A DNA stretch of 64,000 nt. Origin: Novosphingobium sp. 17-62-19. Lineage in GTDB: Bacteria; Pseudomonadota; Alphaproteobacteria; Sphingomonadales; Sphingomonadaceae. The notes under the pieces are model-generated. The model ran no database searches. It saw only the letters and a list, made by a program, of their open reading frames with translations, and was not told the origin of the DNA. Below, in pieces: positions 16,878-25,063 of this stretch; position 1 is the stretch's first letter, and each line of letters begins with the position of its first letter. The translations under genes were made by a program, and so were the position numbers. The stretch lies in the NCBI RefSeq assembly GCF_002256775.1, contig NZ_NCII01000001.1, positions 45,278 to 109,277 on the forward strand, in the 5' to 3' direction.

Positions 16878-18296
16878 TCAAACGTGCGCCGGGCAACCGG
16901 CGGCCTTGGCCAGCGCGGCCGTATCCACCGCCGTTGCCTCGCCCGAAATCTTGCGCCGCCTGTAGCGCACGCGGCATGGCTGGGCGGGCCAATAGGTCGA
17001 AGCGCCGGCAATCGGCTTCACTTCGTCCAGCAGTTCCATGTTAAAGTTCTGCAGCAGGATCACCAGCAGCGCTTTCATTTCCATGCGCGCAAAGTTCACG
17101 CCCGCGCAGCGATGCACGCCGCCGCCAAACCCGATTAGCGAATTGCTGGTCGTCTGCGCATTGGGGTTGGCCGGGTTGAAGCGCTCAGGATCATAGGCAT
17201 CGGGATTGGGGAACGTCTCTTCCATGCGGTGGCTGACCGAGGGGGCCAGCAGCACGAATTCGCCCTTGCGGATGGTATAACCCTCGCGCACGATATCAGC
17301 ATTGGCCTTGCGGCTGAGCATATAGGCCACTGGGTGCAGCCGCTCAGTCTCACGCAGGGCAAGGTCCATCTTTTCCATCGCGATGGCGTGTTCCCAGCTC
17401 AGGTTTCCGCCATCGCCGCCGCCCAAAAGCCCGGTGATTTCATCGCGCAAGACCTGCATATAGGCCTGATTCTGCAACAGATCGGCCAGCGCCCAGCTGA
17501 CCTGCCCGGCGGTGGTTTCATGCCCCGCCCACACCAGCAGCAGGATCAGGTGGCGGATGATCTCGTCGGGCACCGGGCGGCCATCGGGATACTTTGTTTC
17601 GATCATCGTCTGGAAAAAGTCGGGCGGATCAAGCGGCGCGTCGCGGCGCTTTTCGATCCATGATTGCAGGATAGTATGCAGCTTCTTCTTGGCGCGTTGC
17701 GATTTCACCATCTTGGGCGTGGGCAGCCATAGCGGCAGCACGATTTCCATCCCGCCCGAAAAATCGCGGAACAGATCGAAGAATTCGTGACCCAGTTTCT
17801 CGTGGAATTCGCGCCCCATGAAGCTGTGCGCGGCGATGTCCATCACGATGGGGCCGAGTGTGGGGATCAGGTCGAACTCGCCTTCATCACCCAGCTGTTC
17901 CACCAGGTTCAGCGATTCCTCGACCATCACCGGCACATATTGCTTCATCGAAGCCGCCTTGAACCGGGGCATGATGATCGAGCGCTGGCGCAGATATTCG
18001 TCCATTTCCGCAAACGAATAGAAATCCGGCGAAAACATCTTGAGGAAGAACGGCATGGATTCGCGGATCGACAGCAGCTTGTCGGTCTCTTCAAAAAAGA
18101 AACGGTTGTGCTCCGGCCCCAGCATCACATTCATGCGCTGGCCCATGAAGTTCATCGCGAACATCCGGCCTTTGGTTTTGTAGCCGCGTTTCAGCACGCT
18201 TACGGGATCGCGGAAAAACTGTGCGATGTGACCCAGCAGCGGCGCGCCGCCATCGAGCAGGGGGAAGCCGCCGCCAGCATTTGCTGCACTCGCCAT
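16878..18296 (-). CDS. cytochrome P450, CYP51-like
   Basis: A 472-residue soluble haem monooxygenase. It has the I-helix AGHETTAG, K-helix ETERLHP (in LRETERLHP), and the haem-binding loop FGGGVHRCAG with the axial Cys. Overall it resembles the CYP51 clan more than typical short bacterial camphor-type P450s, which fits a sterol-like substrate. It is likely a steroid hydroxylase or demethylase; an estrone 4-hydroxylase role is possible but unproved. The start at 18296 has gggag 8 nt upstream; the in-frame extension to 18386 has no support. It is followed by its ferredoxin. Confidence 0.88.
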   Translation of the reverse strand: MASAANAGGGFPLLDGGAPLLGHIAQFFRDPVSVLKRGYKTKGRMFAMNFMGQRMNVMLGPEHNRFFFEETDKLLSIRESMPFFLKMFSPDFYSFAEMDEYLRQRSIIMPRFKAASMKQYVPVMVEESLNLVEQLGDEGEFDLIPTLGPIVMDIAAHSFMGREFHEKLGHEFFDLFRDFSGGMEIVLPLWLPTPKMVKSQRAKKKLHTILQSWIEKRRDAPLDPPDFFQTMIETKYPDGRPVPDEIIRHLILLLVWAGHETTAGQVSWALADLLQNQAYMQVLRDEITGLLGGGDGGNLSWEHAIAMEKMDLALRETERLHPVAYMLSRKANADIVREGYTIRKGEFVLLAPSVSHRMEETFPNPDAYDPERFNPANPNAQTTSNSLIGFGGGVHRCAGVNFARMEMKALLVILLQNFNMELLDEVKPIAGASTYWPAQPCRVRYRRRKISGEATAVDTAALAKAAGCPAHV

Positions 18297-18397
18297 GCCA
18301 TGTCTCCCGTAAACACGCCGGTTTGGCCCGGCATTTGATCGCGAGAGGGTATGTCTGTTCGCACGGGCCGTCACGCTTCGTCGCACAGAGGGTATCG

Positions 18398-18424
18398 CCC
18401 GGTGATCTAGCTTAGATCATCGGG
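18398..18424. promoter_or_regulatory. near-perfect palindrome upstream of P450
   Basis: The arms CCCGGTGATCTA and TAGATCATCGGG match at 11 of 12 positions around a 3-nt centre, 102 bp before the P450 start. This is the size of an operator for a dimeric regulator. The rest of 18297-18397 shows no gene. Confidence 0.5.
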
Positions 18425-18464
18425 TGAACTGCTCGATGCTTACCCCCGCACTCCGCCAGCATCC

Positions 18465-18554
18465 CGTCACCCTGAACTTGTTTCAGGGTCCATTTATGAG
18501 CCCAGGCGGCGGTTTGGTCGGCAAAATGGATCCTGAAACAAGTTCAGGATGACG
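18465..18554. repeat. 90-bp intergenic palindromic repeat, second type
   Basis: Arms of 31 nt (beginning CGTCACCCTGAACTTG and ending CAAGTTCAGGATGACG) pair with about two mismatches around a GC-rich loop. Each arm itself contains CCTGAA...TTCAGG. It lies between the SDR at 18596 and the P450 promoter. It looks like a dispersed intergenic element unrelated in sequence to the one at 16771. Confidence 0.75.
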
Positions 18555-18595
18555 AAACTGGATTGGCCTTGGCAGGTAGAATAACTCGTGCCCCC

Positions 18596-19468
18596 TCAAT
18601 ACACCGCCGCCGGATTCTTCGGACGCGGGCTGCCCAGCATTTCGCGGTGCGAGGGCCGTTCGTTGCCGCGGTCGGTCACGCCCAGTTCCTTGGCAATTTC
18701 CGCCACGATCAGCGTCTGCCCTGAAAGTTCGTCACGGTTCGCCGCCTTGTCGATGGCGTCGATCACGTGTGCCGAAAACTCCGGGTTCTCGGCCATCGCC
18801 AGAAAGCCTTCGTACTGTTCGGGATTGGTCTTGACCGCAATCTGCGAACGCTCGGTCACTTGCGGGCCAAGCCACAGCGATACGGCGGCCACGCCAGTGC
18901 CCCAAAAATCATGCTCCATATCGTGCGCCAGCTTGTCCAGCCCCGCCTTCTGCGCGCCATAGGCTGGCCCGTGCATATAGCAGTTCGCGCCGAACGAGGA
19001 TGTCATCGCGATGATGCCCGACCCCTGCGGCACCATGATCCGTGCTGCGTGCCAGCTGGCGACATAAGCGCTGCGCAGGCCCACATCGAGGATCTTCTGC
19101 GCGTCGAGTTCCTTTTCCCAGAACGGCATCTTTTCGATCAACTGGTGGTGCATATAGGCCGCATTGTTGACCAGCACGTCCAAGCGGCCCTGCTCAGCCA
19201 TGACTTGTTCGAACAGCTTTGCGACCGAGGCATCATCGGAATGGTCGCACACTACGGCAATGCCCTTGCCACCGTTTTCGGTTACCTTCTGCGCGGTTTC
19301 AGAGACGGTGCCGGGCAAGACCGAGCCGTCCCATCCCTTGGCATCGCCCGGCGTTACGGTGCGTCCGGTGACATAGACGGTATAGCCCAGCTCGCCAAAG
19401 CCACGGGCGATCCCTGCGCCTGCACCGCGGCTTGCGCCGGTTACGATGGCGACTTTTGGTTGAGTCAT
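18596..19468 (-). CDS. SDR oxidoreductase, DHRS1-like
   Basis: A 290-residue SDR of the DHRS1-like subgroup, longer than average with a C-terminal extension. Motifs: TGASRGAGAGIA, TGR after strand 2 (suggesting NADP), NNAA, catalytic Ser in MTSSF and YGAQK. It is the last gene of the four-gene unit sulfotransferase-SDR-EthD-SDR, starting 16 nt after the EthD gene. The substrate is unknown. Confidence 0.82.
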   Translation of the reverse strand: MTQPKVAIVTGASRGAGAGIARGFGELGYTVYVTGRTVTPGDAKGWDGSVLPGTVSETAQKVTENGGKGIAVVCDHSDDASVAKLFEQVMAEQGRLDVLVNNAAYMHHQLIEKMPFWEKELDAQKILDVGLRSAYVASWHAARIMVPQGSGIIAMTSSFGANCYMHGPAYGAQKAGLDKLAHDMEHDFWGTGVAAVSLWLGPQVTERSQIAVKTNPEQYEGFLAMAENPEFSAHVIDAIDKAANRDELSGQTLIVAEIAKELGVTDRGNERPSHREMLGSPRPKNPAAVY

Positions 19469-19484
19469 GGCCGGTATCCTTATG

Positions 19485-20273
19485 TCAAAAGTCGAATTGC
19501 GAAGTCGGGATCACGTCGATCCGCGTAAAGTCGATGAAACCCGCGCAACTGTCCATCATCGCGGCCAGATTGGCGTCAAACTTGGCCGCATTGCCCATCG
19601 CATCGTAAAACGCCTCCGGTTGGTCGAGCGCTTCCAGCGGGAAACACTCTTCCACGATGGCGTCATAAGCAGGTGCATTTTCGGTGAGCGGGCGGACGAT
19701 CAGGTTCTGCACATATTCGAAGTTCGATTGCGTCTCGATCGCTACGCGCGTGTGGTGCGTGTGCCAATGTGCGATGGCCGCCTCGCGCGTCATGTCCGGG
19801 CGGAAGGAAATAAAGCTGGCCTGGCTCCAGCCCCATGTGCGTTCGGGGGTTACCTGTTTAGCTGCGCTGAACTCGCCTTCGGCTCGTTTAGCTTCGCTGA
19901 ACTCCGCTTCGCTTCGTTTCCCCGGGGAAACATAACATGAACATAGATGAGCGGTGTTCGGAATGATTGTCGATTCACACACCACCCACGCGGCAAAGCG
20001 CGCCGAATGTTCCGCCAGCACGGCATCCACCGCGCCGCGAAAGCGGGCATTGGCCGATGGCATCCAGAACTGCGCAATCGCCGTTTGCTGCGGTGCCTGC
20101 CAACTTTGTATCAGCGCCGCGCCCGGTTCCACCGTCGCATCGCGCACGTTCAGCCGCACGGAATCTACACCAGCGTCGGCCAGCGCGGCGGGCAGAGTTG
20201 CCAGGAGCCGAGCGCCATAGTCCGCGTGGCTTTCACCTTCAGGCGCCCACAGCGCTGCAATCACCTTTTCCAT
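19485..20273 (-). CDS. EthD-domain protein with internal repeat insertion
   Basis: A 262-residue protein built of two dimeric alpha/beta-barrel (EthD-like) modules. The first is about residues 1-115 and the second about 140-262, with AHWHTHHTRVA characteristic of EthD. EthD proteins often accompany P450 or other monooxygenase systems without a settled role. Residues about 115-138 are low-complexity (SEAEFSEAKRAEGEFSAAKQ) and are encoded by a tandem 30-bp DNA repeat inserted in frame between the modules. The gene sits 12 nt after an SDR and 16 nt before another. Confidence 0.75.
   Translation of the reverse strand: MEKVIAALWAPEGESHADYGARLLATLPAALADAGVDSVRLNVRDATVEPGAALIQSWQAPQQTAIAQFWMPSANARFRGAVDAVLAEHSARFAAWVVCESTIIPNTAHLCSCYVSPGKRSEAEFSEAKRAEGEFSAAKQVTPERTWGWSQASFISFRPDMTREAAIAHWHTHHTRVAIETQSNFEYVQNLIVRPLTENAPAYDAIVEECFPLEALDQPEAFYDAMGNAAKFDANLAAMMDSCAGFIDFTRIDVIPTSQFDF
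19856..19931. repeat. tandem 30-bp repeat plus 16-bp palindrome inside EthD gene
   Basis: Two adjacent 30-bp units (19856-19885 and 19886-19915), both starting GTTTAGCT, are followed at once by the perfect palindrome GTTTCCCCGGGGAAAC (19916-19931). The array is a multiple of three and keeps the host frame open. It looks like a small inserted element or slippage expansion rather than part of the EthD fold. Confidence 0.7.
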
Positions 20274-20285
20274 CGCGCCCGTTCC

Positions 20286-21047
20286 TCAGTCAAAATTGGC
20301 CTGCCCGCCATCGAGCGGGATCGTCGCGCCGGTCAGATAGGCCAAGTTCTGCCCGGCCAACGCGACCAGTGCGCGGCCGATATCGCCTTCGAGCGAGCCG
20401 ACGCGGCCCAGCGGGATTGTGCGGAAAAATGCTTTCGCCTCTTCGGGGTTGTGGTCGATCCACCCTTTCAGGCCGGGAGATTCTGCGTGCGGCGCTATGG
20501 TCAGCACGCGAATACCCTCTCCGCCCCATTCGGCTGCGGCTGCGCGAGTGAGCGAGCGGATGCCCTGCTTGACCGCCGCATAAGCGCCATAACCGGTCAT
20601 GTCCCAGCGGATGCCGGCCGAGGAGCAGAAGTTGAAGATCGTCCCGCCCCCGCGCGCGACCAGATGCGGGCGCGCCAGCTTCATCAGGCGCAGCGTAGCC
20701 AGCGGCCCGGATTCAAAACCTGCGGTAAACGCCTCGTCGGTCACGTCCTCCAGTTTGCCCAGCGGCACTTCCTGCGCATTGTTGACGAGGATATCGAGCC
20801 CGCCAAACTCGGCCACTGTGGCATCGACAACTGCGGCCAGATCGGTTGCAGATTTCACATCACAGGCCAGCGCCAGCGCTTTCCCGCCGCGTTCGCGCAC
20901 CATCGTTGCGGTCGTTTCCACCTTGGAAAGCGTGCGCCCAGTGACGGCCACCGCCGCACCCGCGCCTGCCATGGCCAGCGCCACGCCTTGGCCGATGCCT
21001 TGGCCTGCGCCGGTGATCAGCACCACTTTGCCCGAAAGATCGGTCAT
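20286..21047 (-). CDS. SDR oxidoreductase
   Basis: A 253-residue SDR. Motifs: TGAGQGIG, TGR after strand 2 (NADP-like), NNAQ in place of NNAG, Ser in FCSSAG, YAAVK and a C-terminal LDGGQANFD. It closely resembles the SDR at 62991-63740 in layout, including the PLGRVG / PMRRIG segment before the last helix, so the two may act on related substrates. It is in an operon with the sulfotransferase upstream (16-nt gap) and the EthD gene downstream. Confidence 0.83.
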   Translation of the reverse strand: MTDLSGKVVLITGAGQGIGQGVALAMAGAGAAVAVTGRTLSKVETTATMVRERGGKALALACDVKSATDLAAVVDATVAEFGGLDILVNNAQEVPLGKLEDVTDEAFTAGFESGPLATLRLMKLARPHLVARGGGTIFNFCSSAGIRWDMTGYGAYAAVKQGIRSLTRAAAAEWGGEGIRVLTIAPHAESPGLKGWIDHNPEEAKAFFRTIPLGRVGSLEGDIGRALVALAGQNLAYLTGATIPLDGGQANFD

Positions 21048-21063
21048 TCAAATGTCCTCGTAT

Positions 21064-22236
21064 TTAGCGGATGTAGCGTGCGCGATAGGACGCGAAGGCA
21101 TCGCGCACGTCGGCTTCGTTCAGGCCGAAGCGTTCGAGCGAATAGTCGTGCATCGGGCGCTGCTCGCGCTTGTTGCCCGCCATGAATTCGGTCAGCGCGG
21201 CCTCGATCTGGTCATCCAGCGGCACGCCGATGTGGGCGAGCACCCGCTGCGCCTGCTTCAGCGGCTCCTTGGCCACTTCGCGGTAATCGATATCGATAAA
21301 GCGGTCCTCGCCGATGCGGGCACGCGCCTCTTCAAAGCGCTTCATCCAACCGGCCAGACGCGGGAACCAGAAGCCGCCCACTGCCTCGTCCGAATGGACC
21401 GAGTTCAGTTTGTAGAGCGCGGCTTCCATACTGACATAGCTTGGCACCACTTCCAGCGGATCGCGGTGCGTCATCACCAGCACCGCCTTGGGGAAGGCAT
21501 TGGCGATCACATCGGTGTAGGGCAGGTTCTGCGGGCTTTTCAGCACCCACTTCTTGCCGCGACGGGTGGGGTCCTGCCATTGCAGGTACTTCAGGATCGT
21601 CTTGAGATCCTCGTAGCCCTTCGACTGGTCATAGGTGTCCAGCCACTTGGCGAAGGAGGGGATGAAGGTCATCGCCTCAACCATCGTAGTGATGAACAAC
21701 TGGCCCAGAATGATGATTTCCTCGTCCGGCGCTTCGGGATCGAGCGGGTGGATCGAGGCCAGTTCCGGCGAAAGGTTCAGCCAGCCTTCGATCATCGCCT
21801 CAGCATAGGCGCGGCGGGCTTTGGGATTGCCGGGTTCATCGCCCGGAAGCGGGGCGTAGTTTTGCGCTTCGTACCAGCGGATCGCGGTCATCCCCGGCGC
21901 AGAGGCGAGCAGGCGGTGAAAGATCGTGCTGCCGGTGCGCGGCAAGCCCAGGATGATCGCGGCAACCTCGACCGGCTCGTCCAGAATTTCGGGGTGCTGC
22001 TTGATGTCCTCGACCATGCGCAACCGGCTGGCGAGGCCTTTGAGGATCGATTCGGTCTGCCCGCCGAAACCCGCTTCGGTAAGCTTGCCCTCGGCATTGG
22101 CGGCGGCGATGTACTGGTCCATCGGTTCGAAGAACCACGTGTCGCCGAAATCGGACAGGCCGGTGCGTTCGCGCGCGGCGGCGAGCAGAGTCTCGCGGTC
22201 GAAAACCGGCGCAGCGGTGGTGGCTGAGGTTGCCAT
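21064..22236 (-). CDS. PAPS-dependent sulfotransferase family protein
   Basis: A 390-residue protein. The 5'-phosphosulfate loop LPRTGSTIFHRLLA is near residue 97 and the 3'-phosphate site THRDPLEVVPSYVS is near residue 248, so both PAPS-binding motifs are intact. The family transfers sulfate to hydroxyl groups. In a catabolic cluster it could sulfonate a steroid hydroxyl for detoxification, export or activation, which is inference. The start at 22236 follows gggagagac; the in-frame extension to 22341 runs into the promoter. It is the first gene of a four-gene operon behind an AT-rich region with several recurring half-sites. Confidence 0.83.
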   Translation of the reverse strand: MATSATTAAPVFDRETLLAAARERTGLSDFGDTWFFEPMDQYIAAANAEGKLTEAGFGGQTESILKGLASRLRMVEDIKQHPEILDEPVEVAAIILGLPRTGSTIFHRLLASAPGMTAIRWYEAQNYAPLPGDEPGNPKARRAYAEAMIEGWLNLSPELASIHPLDPEAPDEEIIILGQLFITTMVEAMTFIPSFAKWLDTYDQSKGYEDLKTILKYLQWQDPTRRGKKWVLKSPQNLPYTDVIANAFPKAVLVMTHRDPLEVVPSYVSMEAALYKLNSVHSDEAVGGFWFPRLAGWMKRFEEARARIGEDRFIDIDYREVAKEPLKQAQRVLAHIGVPLDDQIEAALTEFMAGNKREQRPMHDYSLERFGLNEADVRDAFASYRARYIR

Positions 22237-22287
22237 TGTGTTGTGTCTCTCCCGAAGACCAATATTGCTGCCGTGCGTAACGCATGG

Positions 22288-22356
22288 CGATGTTATGTTC
22301 GCAATTTGCGGTATTTTGTCATCACTATACGTATTATGCAAACATAATTCCGCAAA
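22288..22356. promoter_or_regulatory. cluster of half-sites before sulfotransferase operon
   Basis: TTCGCAAT (22288), TATACGTA (22326, 38 bp later) and TCCGCAAA (22349) lie in an AT-rich 130-bp gap. CGCAATTTGCG (22290-22300) is itself a perfect 11-bp palindrome. The spacing is less regular than in other copies. Confidence 0.4.
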
Positions 22357-22368
22357 ATAAGGATGAAA

Positions 22369-23466
22369 TCAAAATGCAACCACTGTTCGCAGTGATTCCC
22401 CGCGTTGCATCAGCGTAAAGCCTTCGTTGACCTCGCGCATCGGCAGGCGATGGGTGACAAGGTCATCGAGATTGAGCCGCCCGTGCGCATAGTGATCGAG
22501 CAGGCCCGGAAGCTGGCTGCGGCCTTTGACATTGCCCATGAACGACCCTTGCACCGTGCGGCCCAGTTGGAGCTGAAACGGCATGAGTTGCAGCGCATTG
22601 CCATCGGGCGGCACGCCGAGCACCACTGTGCAGCCGCCGCCGATCCGCGTGGATTCAAAGGCTTGTTGCATCAGCTTGACCGAGCCTGCGGCCTCGAACG
22701 CATAGTCCACGCCGCCCCCGGTCATGGCCTGAATGGCGGCCACCGCATCGGTTTCGCGCGCGTTGATGAAGTCCGTCAGGCCAAAGCGCTTGCCCTGTTC
22801 GTGGCGGAGCGGGTTGATGTCCACGCCGATCACGCGCGATGCCCCGGCAAGCCGCGCGCCTTGCACCACGTTCAGACCGATGCCGCCAAGGCCGAAGACC
22901 GCTACGGTTGCGCCTGCTTCGACATGCGCGGTGTGCATCACCGCGCCCACCCCGGTGGCCACGCAGCAGCCCGCCGTGCAGGCGACGTGGAACGCCACGT
23001 CCTTGCGGATCACCGCTACGTTGCGCTCTGCCATGACCACGAATTGCGCGAGTGAGCCGACGCCGGAATAGGCGGCGACCGGTTTGCCGTTAAGCGAGAA
23101 GGGCGTGGGTTGCATAGCGATGTCGGCAAGGAAGGCCTCGCACAAATTGGTCTTGGCGGACAGGCAGTTGCGGCAGCTGCCACATTCGCCGATGCCCAGC
23201 GGGATGACGTGATCGCCAAGCGCAATCGAGGAAACGCCCGCTCCCACTTCGCGCACCACACCTGCGCCTTCGTGGCCGACGACGATAGGGAAGGGATAGG
23301 GCGCGGCCACGCCTTCCAACTGGCTCAGGTCGGTGTGGCACAACCCGCTCGCCATGATTTCGATCAGCACTTCGCCGGGGCCGACGGGCGCGAGATCGAG
23401 CAGTTCTTCGACAAGCGGCGTGCCGGGGGCGTGGCAGACCATCGCTCTGGTTTTCATGGGCTTCAT
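22369..23466 (-). CDS. zinc-dependent alcohol dehydrogenase, class III-like MDR
   Basis: A medium-chain dehydrogenase of 365 residues. Catalytic Zn ligands occur in GLCHTD and GHEGAG. The structural-zinc cysteines are in GECGSCRNCLSAKTNLC. The nucleotide fold is FGLGGIGLN followed by Asp (GVDIN), which indicates NAD. It probably oxidises a primary or secondary alcohol, possibly the product of the adjacent GMC oxidoreductase or a side-chain alcohol. The ATG at 23466 overlaps the GMC stop as ATGA; an ATG three codons later (23457) is better spaced from ggaagg and is an equal candidate. Confidence 0.87.
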   Translation of the reverse strand: MKPMKTRAMVCHAPGTPLVEELLDLAPVGPGEVLIEIMASGLCHTDLSQLEGVAAPYPFPIVVGHEGAGVVREVGAGVSSIALGDHVIPLGIGECGSCRNCLSAKTNLCEAFLADIAMQPTPFSLNGKPVAAYSGVGSLAQFVVMAERNVAVIRKDVAFHVACTAGCCVATGVGAVMHTAHVEAGATVAVFGLGGIGLNVVQGARLAGASRVIGVDINPLRHEQGKRFGLTDFINARETDAVAAIQAMTGGGVDYAFEAAGSVKLMQQAFESTRIGGGCTVVLGVPPDGNALQLMPFQLQLGRTVQGSFMGNVKGRSQLPGLLDHYAHGRLNLDDLVTHRLPMREVNEGFTLMQRGESLRTVVAF

Positions 23467-25058
23467 ATCCTTCCAAGGATCAGGTCGGCGGCCTTTTCGG
23501 CAATCATCGCCACCGGAATGGCGGTGTTGCCGCCGGGCAGGTGCGGCATGACTGAGGCATCGACCACACGCAGCGATTGCAGGCCGTGGACGCACAAGTG
23601 CGCGTCCACCACCGCCATCGGATCGGAGCCCATGCGCGCGGTGCTGGTGGAATGGTAATCAGCCTCGGCGTAGGCGCGGATATAGGCGTCGATCTGGTCG
23701 TCGGTTTCCACGGCGGGGCCGGGGGCTAGTTCCTCCCCGCGCATTTCGTCGAACGCGGTCTGCGCAAAGATGCGCCGCGCTATGCGCACGCCTTCGCGCA
23801 TCACGCGGCGGTCGTTCTCGGTCGCATTGTAGTTCTGGTTGATCACCGGGGGCGTGTCGGGATCGGCGCTGGCGAGGGTGACGCTGCCGCGTGATTCCGG
23901 GCGGGCGACGTTGATGTGGGCATAGAAGCCGTGCATCGGCTCCATCTTGCGCCCGTTCTGCGCAAACAGCGCTGAAACCAGCAGTATCTTGATGTCCGGC
24001 TCGTCCGGCGCGGGATCGGAACGGACCATGCACGCCACCGACATGCCGGGGTCCGCCAGCGGGCCTGTGCGCAGCGTCAGATATTGCGCCATCGCCAGCG
24101 CGCCACGCAGCGGATTGAGGAAGCGCAGCATCGACCACGGTTTGGTCGAGCGGTATTTGACGTGGGCCGCGAGGTGGTCCTGCAGGCCTTGGCCAACGCC
24201 GGGCAGATTTTGAACCACCGTGATGCCATGTTCGGCCAGATGGGCTGCGGGGCCGACGCCTGAGAGCATCAGCAATTGCGGCGTATTGATGGCCCCTGCC
24301 GAAAGGATCACCTCGCGCGCGGCGGTGGCGAGTATGTCCGTGCCGTCCTTGCGGAACACGACGCCGGTGGCACGAGTGTCATTAAATACGATGCGGCGGC
24401 TGTACGCCTTTGTCAGGACGGTGAGGTTCGGGCGTTTCAGGACTGGGCGCAGATAAGCCGTGGATGCGCTGGAGCGGCGGCCTTTGCCCACGGTCAAGTC
24501 CACCGTGCCGAAGCCATCGCGGGTTTCGCCGTTGAGATCGTCGGTCAGCCGATAGCCTGCCTGCACGCCCGCATTCAGGAACGCGCGGGCAAAGGGATGG
24601 TTCTGTGCGGCGCGGGTGACCTGAATGGGACCATCGCTGCCGTGCCATGCGTTGCGTGCGGGAGCATAGCTTTCGAGCTTGCGGAAATAGGGCAGGACTT
24701 CGGCGAACGACCATCCGCGATTACCCGCCAGCGCCCAGCGGTCATAGTCCGAATGGAAGCCCCGATCATAGGCCATGCCGTTGATTGAAGAGCCGCCGCC
24801 CAGCACTTTGCCGCGCGGCAGGTAGAGCGTGCGGCCATCAAGGTGCGCCTGCGGGGCAGACATATAACGCCATGCGTGTGCGCCCGAGAGCATGATGGGT
24901 AGCAGACCACCGGGCGCGGCGATCAGCGGGCTCGTGTCCTTCCCGCCCGCTTCCAGCAGCAGCACGCGCCGGTTGGGATCGGCAGACAGGCGATTGGCGA
25001 GAATGCACCCGGCAACCCCGCCGCCCACAATCACATAATCGAAGTCCAGCCGTTCCAT
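23463..25058 (-). CDS. GMC-family FAD-dependent oxidoreductase (choline-dehydrogenase-like)
   Basis: A 531-residue flavoenzyme. It has the N-terminal Rossmann motif VGGGVAGC, the GMC signature PRGKVLGGGSSING, and the C-terminal catalytic His in YHSTSTARMG with an Asn in GGNTAIP. The family oxidises alcohols such as choline, glucose or cholesterol with FAD. A steroid or side-chain alcohol is likely here. It overlaps the Zn-ADH gene by 4 nt and follows the unknown gene by 5 nt, so the three form one operon. Confidence 0.88.
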   Translation of the reverse strand: MERLDFDYVIVGGGVAGCILANRLSADPNRRVLLLEAGGKDTSPLIAAPGGLLPIMLSGAHAWRYMSAPQAHLDGRTLYLPRGKVLGGGSSINGMAYDRGFHSDYDRWALAGNRGWSFAEVLPYFRKLESYAPARNAWHGSDGPIQVTRAAQNHPFARAFLNAGVQAGYRLTDDLNGETRDGFGTVDLTVGKGRRSSASTAYLRPVLKRPNLTVLTKAYSRRIVFNDTRATGVVFRKDGTDILATAAREVILSAGAINTPQLLMLSGVGPAAHLAEHGITVVQNLPGVGQGLQDHLAAHVKYRSTKPWSMLRFLNPLRGALAMAQYLTLRTGPLADPGMSVACMVRSDPAPDEPDIKILLVSALFAQNGRKMEPMHGFYAHINVARPESRGSVTLASADPDTPPVINQNYNATENDRRVMREGVRIARRIFAQTAFDEMRGEELAPGPAVETDDQIDAYIRAYAEADYHSTSTARMGSDPMAVVDAHLCVHGLQSLRVVDASVMPHLPGGNTAIPVAMIAEKAADLILGRI

Positions 25059-25063
25059 GCCGG

